A stretch of 28,151 bases of DNA, taken from UBA1738 sp964388835 (GTDB lineage: Bacteria > Bacillota > Clostridia > UBA1381). Below, in pieces: positions 16,759 through 24,712 of the stretch. The first letter of the stretch is position 1. Every line of letters begins with the position of its first letter. The stretch spans positions 1 through 28,151 of the forward strand of contig CAYMBZ010000015.1 of assembly GCA_964388835.1 (NCBI GenBank), in the 5' to 3' direction. Below the pieces are notes generated by a model. It was not told the origin of the DNA. It did not search any database and was given only the letters and a program-made list of their open reading frames with translations. A program made the position numbers and the translations under genes.

Positions 16759-19252
16759 TGAAAAAAAGATTAATCGGAATTATTACTTTCATAACGCTTA
16801 TCGCGGCAATTTTTACGGGATGTATCCCGTGTGCGTTTGCGGAGAAGTCGAATCGCGAAATCATAAGGGGGGATTTTTTGCCTTTGACGGATATCATATG
16901 ATGGACGAGGCGGGAAATATGACTTCATAAGAATGTTGTCGCGTTATATGGATGTTGAATTTGAATATATAGGTTACGAAAACAGCTGGGAAGATATGGC
17001 GTATATGCTTGAAAATAACAAAATTGATATTGTAACCTCCGCTCAGATGACCGCGGACAGAACGGAACGATTTGCATTTTCAAAGCCGATAGGAAAGAGC
17101 AGTGCAATTTTAACCGTTAAAAACAATAATACCGATATTGTGGATTTTGATTATTCCACCTATAATAATATGCGTGTTGGGCTTTTAAGCGGTAACAGCC
17201 GCAATGTTGACTTTGAGGAGTACGCAAAGGAAAACGGTTTTTCTTACATACCGGTGTATTTTTCCATGCATACCGATATGGAAGATGCACTTTTAACAGG
17301 CTCTCTGCGAAAAACATCAAACGAGAGAATTGTGGATTCCTTTGCCACGAATGAATTTTACGTAATGGTTCGCAAAAACAGCAAAGAGCTTTTAAAGAAA
17401 ATCAATTACGCAATCGACCAGTTAAATGCCGTTGAAGGCGATTGGCAGAATGAGCTTGAAAATAAATATTATACGCATTTGGGCAACAGACAGTTAGGCT
17501 TTACGGAAAGGGAAAAAGAGATTATCAGCCGTTATGCAAAAGGCGGAGAAAAGCTGATAGTTTCGGCATGTCTTGATAAAAAACCGTATGCTTATTCCGA
17601 GGGCGGAAAAGCAAAGGGAATTTTATTTGACTATTTTGCGCGCCTTGCGGAATATGTGGGCGTGGAATATGAGATTATCATGCCGAAAGACCGTGAGCAG
17701 TACATGACGTGGTGTGATGAAAATAAAATGGATATATCGCTGGACGGGCGATTTTTAAACCAAAGACAGGTGGAGGAGAAAAAAGAACGGTAACGCCGGT
17801 TTATACGGTTATGCGATTGGCGGTGGTTACAAGGCGAGATTTTGACGGAGAGGTGGAAAGAGTTCGATAGCAGATGCACAGGGACCGTTTTTGATTGAAA
17901 AAGACTATGCAGTTGATGCCGAGAGAATAGATTTCCACAGCAGAGAAAGGGCAATGCAGGCGATTTTGGACTGTGAGGCGGATGCGACACTTACATATCT
18001 TTATATCGCACAGCAATTTGTAAACCGCGATGAACGCGGACTTCTTACCTACACACTGCTTGATGAGCCGACATACAATTATCATTTGGCATTTACTCAA
18101 AATGTAACCCATGAACTTGCCGGAATTTTCACAAAAGCGATGTATGCAATGCCGGAGGGTACACTTGAAGAAATTGCCACGCAGTACACAACCTACAGAG
18201 CGGAAAATGTCGATTTATATACATGGATAAGAATTCACCCCCTTTATGCGGTTGTTGCGTGCGCAATATTGTTCCTGCTCGGAATTTTCATCGTGCTGTT
18301 TTATGAAAAGAGAAAGCGTGCAATTATACTTAAAAAAGAGGTGGAGCGTGCGGATAAGGCGAATAAGGCAAAAAGTGAATTTTTGGCAAATGTCTCGCAT
18401 GATATACGTACATCTATGAATGCTATTGTTGGAATTTCGAATCTTATAGAGGAGGAAACCGATATATCGGATAAGCTCAGAGAATATACGGAAAAAATAA
18501 AAATTTCGTCACAGCACCTTTTGGGGCTGATTACCGATGTTTTGGACATGAGCAAGATTGAAGCTGACGAGGTGTATTTAATAAATGAGCCGTTTCTGCT
18601 GTCGGAGCAGATAAAGCAGGTAGATGACATTATGAGCGCACAGGCGGAGCCTAAGGGTCAGAAGCTTACTATAGAGTGTGTGGGAATTCGCCATAACCGC
18701 CTTGTGGGGTACAGTGCACGGATTCGCAGAATACTTATAAATATTTTGTCCAACGCGGTAAAATACACGGATGATGGCGGAAAGGTCGAGTTTACCGCAG
18801 AGGAGCTTGAAAACGGCGAAAGAGGAAAAGCAAGCTTTGTATTTGAGATTTGCGACAACGGAATAGGAATGACACCGGAAATAACAGAACGCATTTTTGA
18901 ACCTTTTGCAAGGGGCGAGGCTTCTGTTACGAACAAGGTGCAGGGAACAGGACTTGGAATGTCTATTGTAAAAAGCATCGTTAATCTTATGGACGGTGAT
19001 ATATTTGTAAGCTCCGAGCCGGAGAAAGGTACGCGAGTGACGGTTACGGTGGATATCGAAATTGATGAAAACGCAGAAGAGGGTTCTGACGATAACGGAG
19101 AGGAACAGGATTTTTTCGAACCAAAGCTGTCCTACCTTTGCGGCAAAAATTTCCTTTGTGCGGAGGATAATGAGCTTAATGCGGAGATTTTGTCCGAAAT
19201 TCTCGGAATGTACAATGCTACATGCACCGTCTGTACGGTCGGAGTTAAATAG
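16759..19252 (+). pseudogene. Hybrid sensor histidine kinase with two substrate-binding domains, broken and truncated
   Basis: Read across frames this is one protein: signal peptide (MKKRLIGIITFITLIAAIF), two SBP_bac_3-type extracytoplasmic ligand-binding domains, one membrane segment (LYAVVACAILFLLGIFIVLF), HisKA with H-box NVSHDIRTSMNAI, HATPase_c (NILSNAVKYTDDGG, ICDNGIGM, GTGLGMSIVKS) and the start of a receiver domain (FLCAEDNELNAEIL). The lesions are: a 6-G run (16867-16872) one G short, giving a TGA at 16900; a small deletion around 16926; a missing G at 17790 (CGGTAACG) giving a TAA; and a missing base around 17864 giving a TAG. The receiver is cut at about 19240 by IS remnants. The H-box has Ser where Pro is usual. 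The kinase core still reads open from 17891, but the sensor is destroyed. Confidence 0.8.
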
Positions 19253-19285
19253 GGGTATATCCCAAATTTTGTGTAAACTCCAAAA
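19253..19285. mobile_element. Possible IS256-type terminal scrap
   Basis: GGGGTATATCCC followed by AAATTTTGTGTAAACTCC resembles the terminal repeats of IS256-family elements, which carry a TTGTGTAAA-type motif. Only one end is present and no matching transposase or second end is seen. It sits exactly where the sensor kinase frame is cut. The family assignment is from memory of the end motif and is weak. Confidence 0.3.
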
Positions 19286-19304
19286 TGATAATATAATCTT
19301 AATA

Positions 19305-19445
19305 TTTTTTGAAGGAGCAGAAAGCCACACCTATGATGAGGCTCGCCTTCTCATAGATGCATACATAAAGTTCTACAACAACGAACGGATTCAGCTTAAA
19401 ACAAAACTGACACCTCTCGAAAAGCGATGTCAGTTCGTTGCCTAA
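19305..19445 (+). mobile_element. IS3-family transposase C-terminal remnant
   Basis: The frame ending at TAA 19443-19445 reads HTYDEARLLIDAYIKFYNNE, then RIQLKTKLTPLEKR. This is the conserved end of IS3/IS150-type integrase-core (DDE) transposases, after the last catalytic Glu. The rest of the element is gone and no terminal repeat was identified. It is a dead fragment between the truncated kinase and the truncated exporter. Confidence 0.8.
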
Positions 19446-19870
19446 TTTTTAATATTTTCTACCGTAAAGGTGTTTTTTTTGTGCTGTTCGTACAATTTGG
19501 GGCAGTTCAAACCGCTTACCTGTGCGATTATGTAGTGACTATTGCCGGAATCAAATGCGATTTTCTTAACGCCGGATATGGCGCTGAGTTCATCGCAGAG
19601 TTTTTCAGCATCCGAATAGGTGATATTGTCAACCATAACATTGGCTGTTGCATATGTCGTAAATTCATCCTCCATAAGCGTAAGACCGCACCGTGTTTCG
19701 GTTGAATCCGGGAGATAATCGGTCAAAGTATCGTTTCCGAAACCCAGCCGGAAGAGAAAAGGCTGAATATAATAAGGAGAATATACACAAGATAGAAGCC
19801 CTTTTGCCTGTCAACGATAAAAGCCGCAATTTTTTTCCATTGGTGAAGCCTTGCTTTGTTCGGTGTTCAT
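19446..19870 (-). pseudogene. MMPL/RND-type exporter, N-terminal remnant
   Basis: The ATG is at 19870 on the minus strand, with AAAGGA upstream. The reading gives a first membrane segment (FYLVYILLIIFSLFSSG) and then NDTLTDYLPDSTETRCGL, MEDEFTTYATANVMV and an alpha/beta region, the usual start of MMPL-family exporters. Two one-base frame errors break it: a 7-base T/A run at 19830-19836 (one too many) and a missing base around 19735. After about 19560 the family match is lost, and the frame runs to a TAG beside the IS3 remnant. More than three quarters of the normal protein is missing, so it is inactive. Confidence 0.6.
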
Positions 19871-20061
19871 AAAATCCTTTCTGTGCCTATTGTATCATAT
19901 AAGTATATAACATTTTTTGGGAAAATAAAATGGACAATTTCACCTGATTGACCCAAAAAATATGTTTTTATTTAATGCAAGCTGTATGTAATTTTAACAG
20001 TTTATCATGCTTTGTAGTGCAAAATATACAATTTCTGATGAGTGTATTTATTAGAATGAAC

Positions 20062-20099
20062 GAAAATGAAACTATTTGACGGAAAATGAGTGAAAGGAC
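20062..20099. repeat. Phased repeats upstream of the fru promoter
   Basis: GAAAATGA occurs at 20062-20069 and 20082-20089, exactly 20 nt apart, with a related GAAAGGA at 20092, 10 nt further. They end just before the -35 box. The spacing of about one and two helical turns suits a multimeric DNA-binding protein such as a DeoR-family regulator. Confidence 0.45.
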
Positions 20100-20128
20100 T
20101 TGACAAATGTGAGGGATAGTGGTAATAT
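20100..20128 (+). promoter_or_regulatory. Promoter of the fru-pts operon
   Basis: TTGACA (20100-20105), a 17-nt spacer and TAATAT (20123-20128), with TGG just before the -10. Transcription should start near 20135, inside the downstream repeat set, so a bound repressor could block it. Confidence 0.8.
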
Positions 20129-20132
20129 AAAC

Positions 20133-20170
20133 TCAAAATAAGTCATAAACGTTCAAAATAATTCAAAAAA
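20133..20170. repeat. Phased repeats over the fru transcription start (candidate FruR operator)
   Basis: TCAAAATAA occurs at 20133-20141 and 20153-20161, 20 nt apart, and TCAAAAAAA at 20163, 10 nt further. The 20+10 spacing is the same as in the set upstream of the -35. Position over the start point suggests repression by the adjacent FruR; this is inference. Confidence 0.45.
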
Positions 20171-20183
20171 AAGGGGTGATGAT

Positions 20184-20930
20184 ATGCTTACGGAAAACCG
20201 ATATTCGATTATATTGGAGATTGTAAACAGTCGCGGCAGTATAAAGCTTGGTGAGTTGTGTGAAGCTTTGGATACATCTGAGTCCACAATCAGAAGAGAT
20301 TTAAACATATTGTCGGAGCGCGGAATGTTGATAAAGGTGCATGGCGGTGCGATTGCGCTCGATGATAGCTTTTCTCGGTATGAACATGATATTGAAAAAA
20401 AATCCGGGCTGTTTATTCGGGAAAAAGCGGTAATTGCAAAATATGCCGCATCTTTGATTGAGGACGGTGATGTGGTATACATCGATGCCGGAACGACTAC
20501 CGAGAAGATGATCGAGCATATTCCGTCAAAAAACGTCACATTTGTCACAAACGGATTTATAAATGCAAAAAAACTTGCACAGCGAGGTCTTAGGGTTTTT
20601 GTGCCGGGGGGAGAAATAAAGCCATCAACCGAGGCAATAATAGGCGCGGAATGTGTGTTGTCACTTCAACAATACAATTTCAGCAAGTGCTTTATCGGCG
20701 CAAACGGCATATCACTTTCGGCAGGAATTACAACGCCTGACAAAAACGAAGCGGTTGTAAAAAGCACTGTTATTAGCAACAGCAAGGAGGTATACATTCT
20801 TGCAGACCATTCAAAGTTTGACCAAATCACATCGGTGAAATTTGCACAGCTCAGCAGCGGAAAAATAATCACGGATAAGCTCAGCGATAAAAAGTATTTG
20901 TCAAGGGCAATGATAAAGGAGGCAGAATAA
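20184..20930 (+). CDS. fruR: DeoR-family transcriptional regulator, fructose operon
   Basis: 248 aa. It has an N-terminal DeoR winged helix-turn-helix (residues about 5-58: YSIILEIVNSRGSIKLGELC, TSESTIRRDLNIL, GMLIKVHGGA). The C-terminal sugar-phosphate sensing DeoRC domain carries DVVYIDAGTTTEKMIEH, VTNGF, CFIGANGIS and ADHSKFDQI. Such regulators repress fructose operons until fructose-1-phosphate binds. AGGGGTGATGAT precedes the ATG. It ends on the base before the fruK start and is the first gene of its own operon, so autoregulation through the repeats at 20062-20170 is likely. Confidence 0.9.
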   Translation: MLTENRYSIILEIVNSRGSIKLGELCEALDTSESTIRRDLNILSERGMLIKVHGGAIALDDSFSRYEHDIEKKSGLFIREKAVIAKYAASLIEDGDVVYIDAGTTTEKMIEHIPSKNVTFVTNGFINAKKLAQRGLRVFVPGGEIKPSTEAIIGAECVLSLQQYNFSKCFIGANGISLSAGITTPDKNEAVVKSTVISNSKEVYILADHSKFDQITSVKFAQLSSGKIITDKLSDKKYLSRAMIKEAE

Positions 20931-21830
20931 TTGGTATATACAGTTACATTTAATCCGGCAATAGATTATGTTGTACACATAAACGGGCTGAAGACAGGGA
21001 GCGTGAACCGAACTGTATTGGAGGATATACAGTTCGGAGGAAAGGGAATAAATGTCTCCACTGTTTTGAGCGAGCTGGGTATAAAATCAAAAGCACTGGG
21101 ATTTGTTGCAGGGTTCACCGGTGAAGCGATTGAAAGAGGCATAAATGCCATGGGCATCGAAACGGATTTTGTTCATCTCGACGACGGCTTTACGAGAATT
21201 AACGTAAAGATAAAATCCTATGAGGAAACCGAGATTAACGGTCAAGGCCCGAAAATAAGTGAGGAAGCAATCAAACAGCTGTACAAAAAGCTGGATGAAG
21301 CGAAGGACGGAGATACGGTTGTGCTTGCGGGAAGTATTCCGAACACATTACCTGAGGATATATATGAAAATATCATGGCACGCCTTGAGAATAAAATGAT
21401 AAAAACGGTAGTTGATGCAACAAAGGATTTGCTTTTAAATTCATTAAAATACAAGCCGTTTCTGATTAAGCCGAACAATCATGAGTTGGGAGAGATGTTC
21501 GGTGTCAGAATTGAAAGCATTGATGACGCGATTACCTATGCAAAAAAGCTTCGCGAAATGGGTGCGGTTAATGTGCTGGTATCCATGGCAGGTGACGGCG
21601 CTATTCTTGTTGATGAATACGGCAAGGTGCACAAATGCGGCGTGTGTCAGGGAACTGTGAAAAATTCTGTCGGAGCGGGGGATTCCATGGTGGCGGGATT
21701 TATTGCCGGTGCGGCTACGGGTGATTATGAGTATGCACTGAAACTTGGCAGTGCAACCGGGGGAGCAACCGCATTTTCGGACGGACTTGCAAAGAATGAA
21801 GAAATATATGAATTGCTTAAACAGCTTTAA
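20931..21830 (+). CDS. fruK: 1-phosphofructokinase
   Basis: 299 aa. It is a PfkB-family kinase that converts fructose-1-phosphate and ATP to fructose-1,6-bisphosphate. It opens with the FruK-type MVYTVTFNPAIDYVV, followed by the first PfkB signature GGKGINVSTVLSELG. The second signature, NSVGAGDSMVAGFIAG, carries the catalytic D251. The start is TTG at 20931, directly after the fruR stop, with AAAGGAGG (20915-20922) 8 nt upstream; no better start is available. Tagatose-6-phosphate kinase is the close alternative, but the fruR/fruA neighbours settle it. Confidence 0.93.
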   Translation: MVYTVTFNPAIDYVVHINGLKTGSVNRTVLEDIQFGGKGINVSTVLSELGIKSKALGFVAGFTGEAIERGINAMGIETDFVHLDDGFTRINVKIKSYEETEINGQGPKISEEAIKQLYKKLDEAKDGDTVVLAGSIPNTLPEDIYENIMARLENKMIKTVVDATKDLLLNSLKYKPFLIKPNNHELGEMFGVRIESIDDAITYAKKLREMGAVNVLVSMAGDGAILVDEYGKVHKCGVCQGTVKNSVGAGDSMVAGFIAGAATGDYEYALKLGSATGGATAFSDGLAKNEEIYELLKQL

Positions 21831-21854
21831 TAATGAGAAAAACGGAGGATTGTT

Positions 21855-23765
21855 ATGCGTATTACGGATTTGTTGGGAAAAGACAGTATATTGCTGAATG
21901 TAGAACCGAAAAACAAACTTGAAGCTATAGATTTGCTGGTGGATTTGCAGGTTTGCGGCGGAAAGATAAGCGACCGAGAGGCATATAAGCAGGGAATTTT
22001 AAAAAGAGAAGAAGCTGATTCCACAGCGGTAGGAGGCGGAATAGCCATACCTCATGCAAAAAGCGATGCGGTAACGGCACCGTCACTGGCGGCAATGACC
22101 GTTCCCGGAGGAGTAGATTACGAAGCTCTTGACGACGAACCGTCCGATTTATTCTTTATGATTGCCGCACCGAATGACGGCGATGTTCACCTTGAGGTTC
22201 TATCTCGGCTTATGACTATGCTTATGGATGAGAGTTTTAAGGAAAGACTTCTTGCGGCAAAGGATAAGAATGAGTTTTTACGTATTATAGATGATATGGA
22301 GAGGAAAAAATATCCGGAAGAAGCAAAGGAAACCGTAAAAAATGAGGGAAAAATTAAAGTGCTTGCGGTTACGGCATGCCCTACGGGAATTGCGCATACC
22401 TATATGGCGGCAGAAGCTTTGGAAAAAGCGGGCAAAAAGCTTGGTATAAGCATAAAGATTGAGACCAACGGCTCGGGTGGGGCGAAAAACATTTTGACGG
22501 CGGAGGAAATCGCGGATTGTGACGGAATCATCGTGGCGGTGGACAAGACGGTGGAAATGTCGCGATTTGACGGCAAAAAAGTAATTAAAACAAAGGTTTC
22601 GGACGGTATAAAAATTCCGGAAGAACTCATAAAAAAAATAGAGGCGGGAGATGCTTCGATTTATCATCACAACGGAGATAAAGTATCGGAGGTATCTTCA
22701 GATAAAGAAAGTGTAGGCAGAAAGCTTTATAAGCATTTGATGAACGGTGTTTCAAATATGCTTCCGTTCACAGTTGCGGGAGGAATTTTCATAGCTCTTG
22801 CGTTTTTGATAGATACACTTTCAGGTGCACCTCAAAATTCGGATTTCGGTACTTATACCGCGGCGGCGGCATTTTTCAAGAGTATCGGCGGATATGCATT
22901 TAACTTTATGATACCTGTTCTTGCCGGATATATAGGAAAATCAATAGCGGACAGACCGGGATTTTTGGTAGGTCTTGTGGGAGGATTTTTGGCAACTACC
23001 GGCTCAACATTCGGAAATATTGCAGGTGATGTTCCGTCAGGTTTCCTCGGTGCACTTCTTGCGGGATTCGGCGGCGGATACATGATGCTGTTGGTGGAGA
23101 AGATTTGCGACAAAATGCCGAAAGCATTAAACGGCATAAGACCGGTGCTTATTTATCCGCTTGCGGGTTTGGGATTGATTGCGGTATTGATGTGCGCGGT
23201 AAATCCGTTTATGGGATTGATAAATACGGCGTTATCCGATTTTCTCAATAACATGGGTAATACAAGCAAAATTATTTTGGGATGCATTCTCGGAGGTATG
23301 ATGTCGATAGATATGGGAGGTCCGTTCAATAAGGCGGCATATGTTTTCGGTACTGCCGCGATTGCCTCGGGCGGTTATGATATTATGGCGGCGGTAATGG
23401 TAGGAGGAATGGTTCCACCGATTGCGATTGCGCTTTCGACCACTTTCTTTAAGAAAAAATGGAAAGAAGAGGAAAGAAAAAGCGGCGCTGTGAACTATAT
23501 CATGGGATTGAGCTTTATTACAGAGGGAGCAATTCCTTATGCGGCTTCCGACCCGCTTCGCGTTATACCGTCTTGCATGATAGGTGCTGCGGTTGCAGGA
23601 GGACTTTCAATGGCGTTTAATTGTACTCTTATGGCACCTCACGGCGGAATATTCGTATTTGCCGTTGTGGGAAATTGGCCGATGTATCTGCTTTCTCTTG
23701 CGGCAGGCTCAATTGTCGGCATGTTAATGTTGTCTGTGTTAAAGAAAAATCATACGGAAAATTAA
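21855..23765 (+). CDS. fruA: PTS fructose transporter subunit IIABC
   Basis: 636 aa membrane protein that imports fructose and phosphorylates it to fructose-1-phosphate. Domain order is EIIA (about 1-145, phospho-His H67 in IAIPHAKSD), EIIB (about 165-265, phospho-Cys C175 in VTACPTGIAHTYMAAEAL) and EIIC (about 290-636, about nine membrane spans, with GGPFNKAAYVFG and the late ITEGAIPYAASDP motif). All domains are complete. ACGGAGG lies upstream of the ATG, 24 nt after fruK. The phosphate chain is supplied by the HPr and enzyme I encoded just downstream. Confidence 0.95.
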   Translation: MRITDLLGKDSILLNVEPKNKLEAIDLLVDLQVCGGKISDREAYKQGILKREEADSTAVGGGIAIPHAKSDAVTAPSLAAMTVPGGVDYEALDDEPSDLFFMIAAPNDGDVHLEVLSRLMTMLMDESFKERLLAAKDKNEFLRIIDDMERKKYPEEAKETVKNEGKIKVLAVTACPTGIAHTYMAAEALEKAGKKLGISIKIETNGSGGAKNILTAEEIADCDGIIVAVDKTVEMSRFDGKKVIKTKVSDGIKIPEELIKKIEAGDASIYHHNGDKVSEVSSDKESVGRKLYKHLMNGVSNMLPFTVAGGIFIALAFLIDTLSGAPQNSDFGTYTAAAAFFKSIGGYAFNFMIPVLAGYIGKSIADRPGFLVGLVGGFLATTGSTFGNIAGDVPSGFLGALLAGFGGGYMMLLVEKICDKMPKALNGIRPVLIYPLAGLGLIAVLMCAVNPFMGLINTALSDFLNNMGNTSKIILGCILGGMMSIDMGGPFNKAAYVFGTAAIASGGYDIMAAVMVGGMVPPIAIALSTTFFKKKWKEEERKSGAVNYIMGLSFITEGAIPYAASDPLRVIPSCMIGAAVAGGLSMAFNCTLMAPHGGIFVFAVVGNWPMYLLSLAAGSIVGMLMLSVLKKNHTEN

Positions 23766-23784
23766 GATAAAGGAGTAAATGATT

Positions 23785-24051
23785 ATGGTAACGAAAAAGG
23801 TAACGGTAGTAAATGACCAGGGGCTTCACATGCGCCCGGCAGGTGTTTTGGCTAAGCTGGTAAAGACTTACCCGGAATGTGAAGTAACACTTAAGGCGAA
23901 CGGAAAAGAGGTAAAGGCTAAGGCTCCGATGCAGATAATGTCCGCATGCATAAAAAAAGATTGTGAAGTGGAAATAGTATGCGACGGCGCGAATGAACAG
24001 GCGGCTCTTGATGAAATAGCGGCACTGTTTGCAGACGGTTTCGGCGAATAA
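23785..24051 (+). CDS. ptsH: HPr-family phosphocarrier lacking the regulatory serine
   Basis: 88 aa. It passes phosphate from enzyme I to EIIA. The active-site H15 sits in GLHMRPAG, as in canonical HPr. The Firmicute regulatory site, normally a Ser at position 46 in KSIMGVMSLG, reads KAPMQIMSAC here, with A47 at the equivalent place. HPr kinase could not phosphorylate it there, so it should not serve as a CcpA co-repressor by the usual route. The start at 23785 is preferred over the ATG at 23779 because AGGAG (23771-23775) lies 9 nt away rather than 3. It follows fruA by 19 nt. Confidence 0.9.
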   Translation: MVTKKVTVVNDQGLHMRPAGVLAKLVKTYPECEVTLKANGKEVKAKAPMQIMSACIKKDCEVEIVCDGANEQAALDEIAALFADGFGE

Positions 24052-24060
24052 CTTTGAACT

Positions 24061-24096
24061 GCCGCACGATGTAAATGCATTTTTACATTGTGCGGC
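24061..24096 (+). other. Long perfect hairpin between HPr and ppa, no T-run
   Basis: GCCGCACGATGTAAA (24061-24075) pairs with TTTACATTGTGCGGC (24082-24096), 15 bp with one G-T wobble and a 6-nt loop. No T tract follows, so intrinsic termination is unlikely. It may protect the 3' end of the upstream message or mark a processing site, letting HPr accumulate above ppa and ptsI. Confidence 0.6.
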
Positions 24097-24157
24097 TGTA
24101 CAAATATGTATAAAAGCGCGTTTTAAAGAAAAATTATAGTAAGAAGGAGAAATTAAA

Positions 24158-24691
24158 ATGAACATATGGCATGATATAAGTGCGGACAGAATTTATCCGA
24201 CTGACTTTATTTCGGTGGTTGAAATATCAAAGGGAAGTAATATGAAGTATGAGCTTGATAAGGAAACGGGAGTGCTGTCCTTAGACAGAGTTCTTTTTAC
24301 CGCAACGTATTATCCGATGAATTACGGATTTATTCCGAGAACCTACGGACATGACAATGACCCGCTTGATGTGCTTATTTTATGCTCCGCACCCATTTTG
24401 CCCATGACGATTGTAAGATGCTACCCAATAGGTGTTATGTCCATGGAGGATGGAGGAATGAATGACGAAAAAATAATCGCAATTCCGTACAGCGATCCCA
24501 CATACATGAACTACACGAACGTAAGTGAATTGCCCGAGCATATATTCCAGGAACTTAAGCACTTTTTCTCGGTATATAAACAGCTGGAGGGAAAATCTAC
24601 CGATGTAAAGGATATCGGCGGACCTGAGGAGGCAATCCGTATTATAGAGGAAGCGATGGAGAGTTATAATCAAAAGTTTGGTAACAGGTAA
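24158..24691 (+). CDS. ppa: Inorganic pyrophosphatase, family I
   Basis: 177 aa, normal for bacterial soluble family I enzymes, which hydrolyse pyrophosphate to phosphate with Mg2+. Seen motifs are KYELDKETG, YPMNYGFIPRTYGHDNDPLDVL (holding the DxDPxDV-type signature), MEDGGMNDEKIIAIP and VYKQLEGK. AAGGAG precedes the ATG; the internal ATG at 24242 would remove the usual N-terminal helix. It sits between the HPr and enzyme I genes in the fru operon, an unusual place. It may relieve pyrophosphate build-up or tune pyrophosphate-linked glycolysis; the sequence does not decide. Confidence 0.93.
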   Translation: MNIWHDISADRIYPTDFISVVEISKGSNMKYELDKETGVLSLDRVLFTATYYPMNYGFIPRTYGHDNDPLDVLILCSAPILPMTIVRCYPIGVMSMEDGGMNDEKIIAIPYSDPTYMNYTNVSELPEHIFQELKHFFSVYKQLEGKSTDVKDIGGPEEAIRIIEEAMESYNQKFGNR

Positions 24692-24712
24692 CGGTGACAA
24701 GGAGATGAGACT

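Larger units (their letters stand above)
19871..20183. other. AT-rich intergenic region with the fru promoter
   Basis: No gene is seen here. The region separates the divergent exporter remnant from fruR. The left part is AT-rich without a convincing promoter for the minus strand. The right part holds the fru promoter (20100-20128) and the phased repeats described separately. Confidence 0.7.

Noticed and set aside
19305..19445. Functional IS3 element
   Set aside because: Only the last few dozen transposase codons remain; OrfA, the DDE core and both terminal repeats are missing.
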